A stretch of 33,206 nucleotides of DNA from an uncultured Angelakisella sp. (GTDB lineage Bacteria; Bacillota; Clostridia; Oscillospirales; Ruminococcaceae). The stretch lies in contig CAJUFR010000021.1 of NCBI GenBank assembly GCA_910585525.1, positions 1-33,206 of the forward strand, written 5' to 3'. Position numbers and translations under genes: made by a program. The notes below the pieces were generated by a model that saw only the letters and a program-made list of their open reading frames with translations, did no database searches and had not been told where the DNA came from. This document shows, one piece after another, positions 15,962-23,089 of the stretch (its first letter is position 1; each line of letters starts with the position of its first letter).

Positions 15962-16123
15962 GAACCTGTTTAGTATCTAGACGCGCGGCGGATGGCAAGG
16001 GATTTTTTCGCCAGGCGCAGACAAATTTTTGCAGCAATACTGTATGTATTGCAAAAAAGTTTGGCAAAACATGGCGGAAAAAGACCTGCCAGTCGACGTG
16101 CGGATAGATGCTGAACAGGTTCT
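15961..16123. repeat. Palindromic dispersed repeat, copy 1 (MITE-like)
   Basis: 163 bases with terminal inverted repeats AGAACCTGTT / AACAGGTTCT and a central hairpin GCAATAC/GTATTGC flanked by T and A runs. It matches 27792-27952 in the same orientation with about nine tenths identity by eye. It encodes no protein of its own. It fills exactly the gap between two convergent genes: it starts on the last base of one stop codon and ends four bases before the other. Non-autonomous miniature element or bidirectional terminator-like repeat are both possible. Confidence 0.88.
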
Positions 16124-16127
16124 AGGA

Positions 16128-17147
16128 TCAAAACCCCAAAAACACGCCCAGTTCCTCCCACACCCGCTGGGTGCAGCCCAGGGCCTCCCGGTTGCGGCGG
16201 AAGTGCTCCCGGGCGGCCCGGTGGAGGGAGTAGTAGTCCAGCTTCCTCACCCGGATGCCCTGGGCCTCCAGTTCCGCCAGCATCGCCTCCTCCGCCTGGA
16301 GACGGGCGGTGAGGGCGGACTGGGGGACATAGGCGGCGGCCGCCTGGAGCAGCGCCGCCGTCTCCGGCTCCACCTGGTCCGAGATGGCCAGCCAGTGGCC
16401 CTGGACCCGGTGGGCGGTGTCCTCCAGGTATTTTAATGACTGGGGCAGTCCCTCGGCGTCCAGGGAGAGGAGGGGGTATTCCAAATACTTCACCTCCCGC
16501 TGGTCCAGCAGGGGCAGCAGTTCCTCCGGCTCCCGCTCCAGCGTCTCCCGGGCCTGGAGGTCCTCCCCGATGTCGGTGAAGTAGCCGGTGCCGCCCCGCC
16601 CCTCCAGCCCGCCGAACACCGACCCGGCAAAGGCCACCTCCTCGTAGAAGGCGGCGCGGCAGAGGAGCGACACACGGCCCCCGTACCATACCCCCGCCAC
16701 CTGGCCCCCCAGGGCGGCGGCCAGGTCGCCGCTGCCCCGGACCAGTCCCTCCTCCGCCCCCATGACGGTGAGGTACTGCTCCGGGCTGTCCCAGAAGAAG
16801 GGCCAATCGATGAAGGAGAGGGCGGGCTCCGCCTCCAGGATGTCCCGGTTGGTGAGCAGGGCCATATGGGTGGACCCCTCCCGGAGGGCGATGGCCGGGC
16901 GGTCGGAGAAGATGGGGGACAGGGTCACCGCCCCGCCGCTGAGTTCCAGCACGGCGGCGGACAGCTGGTTGACGGCGTCCACCGTCAGCTGGTCGGAATC
17001 CCGGGGCAGGTCGATGGTCAGCGCCTGGGGGGCGGTCTCCTTTTGTTCCGGCTCCACCCGGGGGTATTCCTCCAGCCGGGGGCCGCCGCAGCCCGCCAGC
17101 GCCAGGCAGAGGGCCCCGGCCAAAATCCGCTGTATCCATCGCTTCAT
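16128..17147 (-). CDS. DctP-like substrate-binding lipoprotein
   Basis: A 339-residue protein with a lipoprotein signal peptide; the lipobox LAGC puts the lipidated cysteine at residue 20. The mature part resembles solute-binding proteins of TRAP transporters (DctP family): the SDRPAIALREGSTHMALL and FIDWPFFWDSPEQYLTVMG segments correspond to regions after the ligand pocket in that family. The usual TRAP membrane subunits DctQ and DctM are not nearby. Instead it is the third gene of an operon with an O-acyltransferase and a DHHW protein (32-base gap upstream). It may bind a cell-surface acid or have a structural role; the ligand is unknown. Confidence 0.75.
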   Translation of the reverse strand: MKRWIQRILAGALCLALAGCGGPRLEEYPRVEPEQKETAPQALTIDLPRDSDQLTVDAVNQLSAAVLELSGGAVTLSPIFSDRPAIALREGSTHMALLTNRDILEAEPALSFIDWPFFWDSPEQYLTVMGAEEGLVRGSGDLAAALGGQVAGVWYGGRVSLLCRAAFYEEVAFAGSVFGGLEGRGGTGYFTDIGEDLQARETLEREPEELLPLLDQREVKYLEYPLLSLDAEGLPQSLKYLEDTAHRVQGHWLAISDQVEPETAALLQAAAAYVPQSALTARLQAEEAMLAELEAQGIRVRKLDYYSLHRAAREHFRRNREALGCTQRVWEELGVFLGF

Positions 17148-17179
17148 CCCGTGGCCCTCCTTTTTGTAGTCATTTTATG

Positions 17180-18598
17180 TTACCCCAGCTGGTTGCAGAG
17201 GTAATCGATGCGCTGGGCGTGGAAGCCGGTATTGGCGGCAAAGGAATTGTTGATGAAGATAACGGTATCGATGCCGTTTTCCTTGACGAAGCTGGTGACC
17301 GACTTCTCATAATGGCGGTAGTCGATGACATAGACATCCTCGTAGTTGGCAAAGAGCCAGGGGGCGAAGGCGTTGCCGTAGGATTCCTTCAGCACCAGCG
17401 CCTTCCTGCCGTTTTGCAGGTCCGGGTTGTGGACAGCAAAGAGGGGGTTATCCGCCCAGATGAACACCCCGTAGCTGTTCCCCCCGGCGGAGGATTCGGA
17501 CCAGGGGTAGACCTCCAGGGGGACGCTCTGGCCCTTGAGGTACAGCTGGGCGGTGGCGTTGGGGGCGGTGATCCAGTAATCCACCTGGTCAGGGTTCTGC
17601 TCCAGCCGGGGATCCCGGGTGGCGTTGTAGACGGTGCCCAAAAAGCCCTCCTTGGTCCGCTTCTCCACCTGGGCGATGTTGATCTCCTCCAGCCCGGCGG
17701 CCCGGCAGAAGGCCACGTAGGCGTAGTAGGCCCCCAGCCCGGTCCAGTGGTGGTCGGTGCGGAAGTAGAGGTATTTGTCGGTGTTGCTGGCGATCCAGCT
17801 GTAGGCGTCCACCCCGGTGACGCTCTCCCCCAGTTGGGAGTAGAGGTACTGGATGTTCTCCTTCTGGGAATTGGAGAGGGACTGGTACTTCTCCGGCAGG
17901 TAGAATTCCCCGGAGCAGGGCACCACGATGTTGTAGACCTTGGCCTGGTCCTTCACCCGGTCGGCAAAGCGGGTAAGGATACCGGCGTACTGCTCCGCCA
18001 CGGGGCGGTACCCGCCAAAGAGGGTCATCCCCCGGTCCCCCACGATGCAGTACCCCTCGGTGAGGTAGCCGTCCGGCACCTCCGGGGGGGCGTCAGGGGC
18101 CTGGGAGGCGGAGGAGGGCTGGCTGCTCTCCGGGGCCGGGTCCTGGCTGGAGGACGGCTCCTGGGAGGATGCCTCGGAGGAGGACGGCGGCGGGAGAGAG
18201 GAAGAGGACGGGGGCGGAGCCGCCGGCTGGCTGGAGGGCTCCCCCCCTGGGCTGCCCTGCCCCCCCTGGTTGGTGTTGTAGATCTTGATCTCGTCCTCCC
18301 CACGGACCCCCTTCCAGTCGTCCAGCAGGGCGGTGGCGGCGATGAAGCCGTCCCGGCCGGGGAAGGTGTCGGCGTAGTAGGCCTCAAAGTCCCGCATCCA
18401 GTCCCCGCTCCACAGGGCCTGGGGGGTGAGGGGCGGGAAGGCCGCCAATTCCCGCTTCTCGTACTCCGAGAAGGCCGGCTTGGGCAGCGTCAGGGAAAGG
18501 AGACCCACCAGGGCCAGCACCGTCACCAAAAAGACGGCGGCACCCTGACAGGCCCGGAGATAGGCCCCGGAGCGGGGTTCTTTTTCATGCTGGGGCAT
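17180..18598 (-). CDS. DHHW-family (AlgJ/AlgX-like) surface protein
   Basis: A 472-residue protein with one N-terminal transmembrane helix (about residues 18-38) and a long extracytoplasmic part. The motif Asp282-His-His-Trp285 in YFRTDHHWTGLGAYY names the DHHW family, related to the SGNH-type acetyltransferases AlgJ/AlgX that pass acetyl groups to exported polysaccharides. Residues 111-175 are an inserted Ser/Pro/Gln/Ala-rich linker, probably disordered. The gene lies 28 bases after the MBOAT gene, its usual partner; MBOAT would move the acetyl group across the membrane and the DHHW protein would place it on a polymer. The target polymer is not shown by the window. GGAGTGACG precedes the ATG. 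Confidence 0.85.
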   Translation of the reverse strand: MPQHEKEPRSGAYLRACQGAAVFLVTVLALVGLLSLTLPKPAFSEYEKRELAAFPPLTPQALWSGDWMRDFEAYYADTFPGRDGFIAATALLDDWKGVRGEDEIKIYNTNQGGQGSPGGEPSSQPAAPPPSSSSLPPPSSSEASSQEPSSSQDPAPESSQPSSASQAPDAPPEVPDGYLTEGYCIVGDRGMTLFGGYRPVAEQYAGILTRFADRVKDQAKVYNIVVPCSGEFYLPEKYQSLSNSQKENIQYLYSQLGESVTGVDAYSWIASNTDKYLYFRTDHHWTGLGAYYAYVAFCRAAGLEEINIAQVEKRTKEGFLGTVYNATRDPRLEQNPDQVDYWITAPNATAQLYLKGQSVPLEVYPWSESSAGGNSYGVFIWADNPLFAVHNPDLQNGRKALVLKESYGNAFAPWLFANYEDVYVIDYRHYEKSVTSFVKENGIDTVIFINNSFAANTGFHAQRIDYLCNQLG

Positions 18599-18626
18599 GG
18601 CGCGTCACTCCTTTTTATAAAGACAG

Positions 18627-20042
18627 TCAGAACCGGAAGTAAAGGAAGGGGTTGTAGCTTTGGCCCACCAGGTAGGCGGTGGAGACCATCACCAGCAGCA
18701 GGCAGGCCGCCGCCTGGAACGCCACCACCGCCGCCTGCCGCCGCTCCCCGGTGGCGAAGCGGTCGGTCAGCCTGCCCAGCCAGGGCAGGACCGGGGCGCA
18801 GAAGGCCGCCGACAGCAGGATCCAGAACAGGTTGTTCTGCACCGTCACCCCAAGGCCGGGGTCGGGGGCCACCCGCCCCCCCAGCAGGACAGGGAGGAAG
18901 GCCAGCAGCCGGTCAAAGTCCACAAAGTAGAAGATGCTCCACCCCACCAGCACGGCGAAGAAGGACCAGAGCCAGCCCACAAAGCCGGGAAGGCGGTCCA
19001 GCAGCCGGAGGAGCAGCTTTTTTTCCAGGATGAGCAGCAGGCCGTACCAGGCCCCCCACAGCACGAAGTTCCAGCTGGCCCCGTGCCACAGCCCGGTCAG
19101 CAGCCACACGATGCAGATGTTCCGCAGCTGGTGCCGGTACTTCCCCCCCAGGGGGATGTAGACATAGTCCCGGAAGAAGGTGGAAAGGGAGATATGCCAC
19201 CGCCGCCAGAAGTCGGTGACCGAACGGGCGATGTAGGGGTAGTTGAAGTTCTCCATGTAGTGGAAGCCAAAGACACGCCCCATGCCGATGGCCATATCCG
19301 AGTAGGCGGAAAAGTCATAGTATATCTGGAGGGTGAACATCAGGATGCCGAACAGCGCCCCGGCGGTGGTAAGGCGGCCGAGGTCCCCGTCCAGGTACTG
19401 GGCCGCCAGCTTGCCGGCGGCGTTGGCCACCACCACCTTTTTGCAGAGCCCCACGCAGAACCGGCAGAGGCCGTTCCACACCTCCACCGGGTCCACCCGG
19501 CGGTGGTCGATCTCCCGGGCGATCCACTGGTACCGGACGATGGGGCCCGCCACCAGCTGGTGGTACATGGTGACGTACATCAGGAATTTGACAAAGCTGG
19601 GCTGGGCCTCCACCTCCCCCCGGTAGACGTCGGCCAGGTAGGAGATGATCTGGAAGGTGTAGAAGCTGATGCCGATGGGCAGCACCAGCCCCGGCCCCGT
19701 AAAGCTGGTACCGAAAAGGGCGTTGATGTTCTGGTACAAAAAGCCGGTGTACTTAAAGAGCACCAGCAGCGACAGGTCCAGCGCCACCGCCCCCCAAAGG
19801 GCCAGGCGGGGACCGCTCTCCCCCGGCGCCTCCCGGTGCCGTTGGACCCGCAGCGCCAGCAGCCAGTTGACAAAGGCGGTGGCGATGAGGAGGAACACCC
19901 ACACCGGCTCCCCCCAGGCGTAGAAGAAAAGGGAGAAGCAGACCATAATCAGATTCCGCGTCCGGGTGGACCGGGCGGCGAAATAGAGGATGATGTTGGC
20001 GGGAAGGAAGAGATACAGGAAAAACAGGTTGGAAAAGACCAA
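18627..20042 (-). CDS. MBOAT-family O-acyltransferase (AlgI-like)
   Basis: A 471-residue polytopic membrane protein with about eleven hydrophobic helices. The MBOAT motifs are present: FKYTGFLYQN, LPIGISFYTFQIISYLADVYRG, YYDFSAYSDMAIG, DFWRRWHISLSTFFRDYVYIPLGG (His283) and the catalytic His320 in LWHGASWNF. Family members such as AlgI and DltB transfer acyl groups across the membrane to wall or capsule polymers; here the DHHW partner suggests polysaccharide O-acetylation. The start is TTG at 20042, preceded by GGAGGG at good spacing; no ATG is available. First gene of a three-gene minus-strand operon. Confidence 0.93.
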   Translation of the reverse strand: MVFSNLFFLYLFLPANIILYFAARSTRTRNLIMVCFSLFFYAWGEPVWVFLLIATAFVNWLLALRVQRHREAPGESGPRLALWGAVALDLSLLVLFKYTGFLYQNINALFGTSFTGPGLVLPIGISFYTFQIISYLADVYRGEVEAQPSFVKFLMYVTMYHQLVAGPIVRYQWIAREIDHRRVDPVEVWNGLCRFCVGLCKKVVVANAAGKLAAQYLDGDLGRLTTAGALFGILMFTLQIYYDFSAYSDMAIGMGRVFGFHYMENFNYPYIARSVTDFWRRWHISLSTFFRDYVYIPLGGKYRHQLRNICIVWLLTGLWHGASWNFVLWGAWYGLLLILEKKLLLRLLDRLPGFVGWLWSFFAVLVGWSIFYFVDFDRLLAFLPVLLGGRVAPDPGLGVTVQNNLFWILLSAAFCAPVLPWLGRLTDRFATGERRQAAVVAFQAAACLLLVMVSTAYLVGQSYNPFLYFRF

Positions 20043-20119
20043 GGACGCGCCCTCCTCTGTGACAGGGACCGGGGGCCGGAAGGGACCCCGGCTGGATACG
20101 ACAAAATTTTTGCAGCTAC

Positions 20120-20153
20120 TTGTAATGATACCCTTTTTTTAGTAGAATTACAA
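20120..20153. promoter_or_regulatory. Mirror-overlapping divergent promoters
   Basis: Plus strand: TTGTAA (20120-20125), 17 bases, TAGAAT (20143-20148), reading toward the EamA gene. Minus strand: TTGTAA (20153-20148), 17 bases, TATCAT (20130-20125), reading toward the MBOAT operon. Each -10 adjoins or shares a base with the -35 of the other. Polymerase cannot occupy both at once. A longer inverted repeat, GATACCCTT (20127-20135) and AAGGGTATC (20152-20160), is built into the same stretch. Confidence 0.65.
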
Positions 20154-20247
20154 GGGTATCCGCTCCCATTTTCCCCAGGGACTTCCAGAATGATTCACGG
20201 CGGGGGGATGGACCGTTATCTTTAAAGGAAAGAGATGTTATCATCCT

Positions 20248-21108
20248 ATGCAGATCTCTCAAAAAAAGGCGATGCTCCTCATGGCCCTCTGCGCCTTCCT
20301 GTGGAGCATCGGGGGGCTGTTCATCAAACTCCTGCCCTGGCACCCGGCGGTGATCTGCGGCATCCGCTCCACCATCGCCGCCTCCATCATCCTTATCTAC
20401 ATGAAGCGGATGGGCTACCGCCTGGTCCTGAAAGACCCCCTGGTCTGGCTCAGCGGCCTGGGGCTGATGGGGACGATGCTGCTTTTCGTCTCGGCCAACA
20501 AGCTGACCACCAGCGCCAACGCCATCGTTTTGCAGTCCACCTCCCCCCTTTACATCATGGTCATCAGCGCCCTGTTCTTTAAGGCCCGGTACAGCCGCCG
20601 GGAGTTGGTGATGGTGGGGGTGGTTATGGGGGGCATCGCCCTGTTTTTCCTGGACCAACTCACCCCGGGGGGGATGTTGGGCAACCTGCTGGCCCTCTGC
20701 TCCGGCATGACCATGGCGCTGATGTTCGTCTGCTCCAGCCGGCTGCCGGACGACCAAAGTTCCATGACCGCCCTGGTGGCGGGGCACCTGGGGGCGGGGC
20801 TGGCGGGGCTCCCCTTCCTGTTCCTCACCCCGGTGGAGGTGACCCCCCAGACCGTAGCCGCCATCCTCATCCTGGGCGTCTTTCAGCTGGGCATCCCCTA
20901 CATCCTTTACGCCATCGCCGTGCGGCGCTGTTCCCCCCTCTCCTGCTCCCTGCTGGGGATGATCGAGCCCCTCCTCAACCCGGTGTGGGTGCTGGTGGTG
21001 CTGGGGGAGCGGCCTGGTTTTTTTGCCCTCATCGGTGGTATAATAGTCCTGGGCACCGTCACCCTCTGGTCGGTGGGCAACATCAAGCAGGCGTCACAGG
21101 CATCATAA
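20248..21108 (+). CDS. EamA-family (DMT) transporter
   Basis: A 286-residue membrane protein with about ten transmembrane helices arranged as two EamA repeats, as in drug/metabolite transporters such as RhaT or YdcZ relatives. The first repeat begins MALCAFLWSIGGLFIK, the second after about residue 145; ERPGFFALIGGIIVLGTV near the end is typical of the second repeat. The substrate cannot be told. The start is not well marked: AAAGGAAAG lies 17 or more bases ahead of the ATG at 20248, and ATG codons at 20272 and 20281 are alternatives. It is followed after 29 bases by the CofE-like gene, in the same transcript. Confidence 0.88.
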   Translation: MQISQKKAMLLMALCAFLWSIGGLFIKLLPWHPAVICGIRSTIAASIILIYMKRMGYRLVLKDPLVWLSGLGLMGTMLLFVSANKLTTSANAIVLQSTSPLYIMVISALFFKARYSRRELVMVGVVMGGIALFFLDQLTPGGMLGNLLALCSGMTMALMFVCSSRLPDDQSSMTALVAGHLGAGLAGLPFLFLTPVEVTPQTVAAILILGVFQLGIPYILYAIAVRRCSPLSCSLLGMIEPLLNPVWVLVVLGERPGFFALIGGIIVLGTVTLWSVGNIKQASQAS

Positions 21109-21137
21109 ATAACTGGACATAAGGAGCGAAAAACACC

Positions 21138-21848
21138 ATGGAACTGGAAAAGACCCCGGTGGTAAATCCCGGCAAGAACGAAGTCATCACGGTGGACGGC
21201 GTGGACTACCGCCGCCTCTGCATCAAGACCCATGTCATCAAGGACGGGGACAGCATCCCGGAGGTGGCCATGACCTACGCCGCCCCCCACATGCAGGAGG
21301 GGGATATCCTCTTCATCACCGAAAAGGCGGTGGCCTGCACCCAGAAGCGGGCCATCCCCCTAAGAGATATCCACCCCCGCCCCCTGGCCCGGTTCCTCTC
21401 CAAATTCGTGCTGAAGACCCCCTACGGCATCGGCCTCGCCATGCCGGAGACGATGGAGATGGCGCTGCGGGAGTGCGGCACCCTCCGCATCCTCCTGGCG
21501 GCGGCGGTCTCCGCCGTGGGGAAGCTGTTCGGCATCCGGGGGTGGTTCTACAAGGTGGCGGGGGACAAGGCCCGGGCCATCGACGGCCCCTGCGACTTTA
21601 CCCTCCCCCCCTACAACGAGTACGTGGTGCTGGGCCCCGCCGACCCGGACAAGGTGGCGGAGGAGGTCTCCGCCCGGACCGGCCACCCCACCCTTATCAC
21701 CGATATCAACGACCTGGGGGGGAACATCCTGGGCCGGTGCCCCAGGGACCTGCCGGACGAACTTTACACCCGTGTCCTGAAGGACAACCCCCTGGGCCAG
21801 CAGAGCGAGCAGACCCCCATGGGCATCATCCGCAGGGTGGAGGCGTGA
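21138..21848 (+). CDS. CofE-like (F420-0:gamma-glutamyl ligase family) protein
   Basis: A 236-residue protein resembling the CofE/FbiB-type domain (PF01996) that adds glutamate to coenzyme F420-0 in methanogens and actinobacteria. The conserved-looking parts are EGDILFITEKAVACTQKR near residues 55-72 and TLITDINDLGGNILG near residues 188-202. Most Clostridia do not make F420, and no F420 gene is nearby, so the reaction is probably a different ATP- or GTP-dependent amide ligation, or unknown. AAGGAGCG stands before the ATG. It shares the transcript with the EamA transporter and ends at a strong terminator. Confidence 0.75.
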   Translation: MELEKTPVVNPGKNEVITVDGVDYRRLCIKTHVIKDGDSIPEVAMTYAAPHMQEGDILFITEKAVACTQKRAIPLRDIHPRPLARFLSKFVLKTPYGIGLAMPETMEMALRECGTLRILLAAAVSAVGKLFGIRGWFYKVAGDKARAIDGPCDFTLPPYNEYVVLGPADPDKVAEEVSARTGHPTLITDINDLGGNILGRCPRDLPDELYTRVLKDNPLGQQSEQTPMGIIRRVEA

Positions 21849-21857
21849 CCCCCCTTT

Positions 21858-21891
21858 CCCCGCCTGTCCCGCCGGCAGGCGGGGGCTTTTT
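21858..21891 (+). terminator. Terminator after the CofE-like gene
   Basis: CCCCGCCTG / CAGGCGGGG stem followed by a run of five T. Confidence 0.9.
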
Positions 21892-21913
21892 GCAAAAGGC
21901 CCTTCGGTTCTGC

Positions 21914-21943
21914 TTGGAGTATCGCCCCCGTTTGTGCTATAAT
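21914..21943 (+). promoter_or_regulatory. Promoter of degV-murD operon
   Basis: TTGGAG (21914-21919), 18 bases, and TATAAT (21938-21943) with an extended TGC ahead of the -10. About 67 bases before the DegV start. Confidence 0.75.
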
Positions 21944-22009
21944 AGAAAGGAAGTTCATCAGGGCCCGTTCTTTTGACACAAGGGGCCCGGAAAGGTGGCC
22001 GCTGGAACC

Positions 22010-23050
22010 ATGGAAAAGATCAAGTTCATCACCGATACCGCCTGTGATATCCCCCTTTCCACCGCCCTGGCCCAGGGGGTGGAGGAAGCCCCCCTTACCG
22101 TCACCGTCCTGGGCAGGACCTACCGGGAAAGCTACGATATCAGCCCCCAGGAGTTCTACGACCTCTGCGGTCAGAGCAAGGAACTGCCGGTGTCGGCGGG
22201 GGTCAACTCCACCGAGTATCTCTCCCGGCTGGAGCGGGCCTGGCAGGAGGAGTACACCGCCGCCTGCATCGTCTGCATCAACGCCCGGGGCTCGGTCTGC
22301 TACACCGCCGCCTGCCACGCCCGGGACGACTTCTTTGAGGAGCACCCCGAGGCGGAGGGCAAATTCCGGGTGGAGATCGTGGACAGCCGCACCTACTCCA
22401 TCGCCTACGGCATCCCGGTGATGAAGGCCGCCCGGATGGCCAAAAACGGCAGGAGCCTGGACGAGATACTGGCCTTCTTCGACGACTGGTTCGACCGGGT
22501 GGAGATCTACTTCTGCCCCCTCTCCTTCGAGTACGTGAGGCGCAGCGGCCGGGTGAGCCGCACCATCGCCTTTGTGGGGGACACCCTGGGCATCCGCCCG
22601 GTGATCCACATCATCGAGGGGCACACCGCCGCCGACGCCAAGGTCCGGGGCAACGGCAAGATCACCGAGGCCATGGAGAAGATCGCCGTCAGCCGGATGC
22701 TCCCCGCCGGGGATTACGGTATCCTGGTGGGCACCCCCCGGGACCTGGCGGAGGACCTGGAGCGCCGCCTTACCGCCTACACCGGCCATCCCCCGGCGGT
22801 GGTGGAGAGCGCCGGCCCCTGCATCACCATCAACGGCGGGCCCCGGCTGGTGGCCTTCTGCTGTCTCAACCGCGCCCCCCGGGGGGAGTTCGGCGTCACC
22901 GGCAAGCTGTACCAGACCGCCGGGACAGTGATGGAGGCCGCCGCCAAAACAGCCGCGGCGGCAGCCGGCACCGCCGCCAAGACCGCGGCCGCAGCCGCCA
23001 AGGCGGGGGAAGAGATATTAAAAAACGTGGCAGGCAAGCTGAACAAATAA
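22010..23050 (+). CDS. DegV-family fatty-acid-binding protein with Ala-rich tail
   Basis: A 346-residue DegV protein. Members bind a fatty acid between two domains and some (FakB) present it to the kinase FakA; no FakA is in the window. Family signs: KFITDTACDIP at the N-terminus, SAGVNSTEYL (the T/S-x-P type binding loop is altered here), VDSRTYSIAYG, and SFEYVRRSGRVSRTIAFVGDTLGIRPVIHI. The last about 45 residues are an extra tail, almost only Ala, Lys, Thr and Gly followed by an amphipathic end, absent from normal DegV proteins of about 280-290 residues. I chose ATG at 22010, served by AAAGGTGG; a GTG at 21995 would add five residues. Confidence 0.87.
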   Translation: MEKIKFITDTACDIPLSTALAQGVEEAPLTVTVLGRTYRESYDISPQEFYDLCGQSKELPVSAGVNSTEYLSRLERAWQEEYTAACIVCINARGSVCYTAACHARDDFFEEHPEAEGKFRVEIVDSRTYSIAYGIPVMKAARMAKNGRSLDEILAFFDDWFDRVEIYFCPLSFEYVRRSGRVSRTIAFVGDTLGIRPVIHIIEGHTAADAKVRGNGKITEAMEKIAVSRMLPAGDYGILVGTPRDLAEDLERRLTAYTGHPPAVVESAGPCITINGGPRLVAFCCLNRAPRGEFGVTGKLYQTAGTVMEAAAKTAAAAAGTAAKTAAAAAKAGEEILKNVAGKLNK

Positions 23051-23089
23051 ACAGATAGCTTTTTGGATAGAAAGACAGGTGTTTTGACA

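Noticed and set aside
20120..20160. RNA pseudoknot (TTGTAAT-GATACCC...ATTACAA-GGGTATC order)
   Set aside because: The paired strings are explained by two overlapping divergent promoters, and most of the stretch would not be in either transcript.
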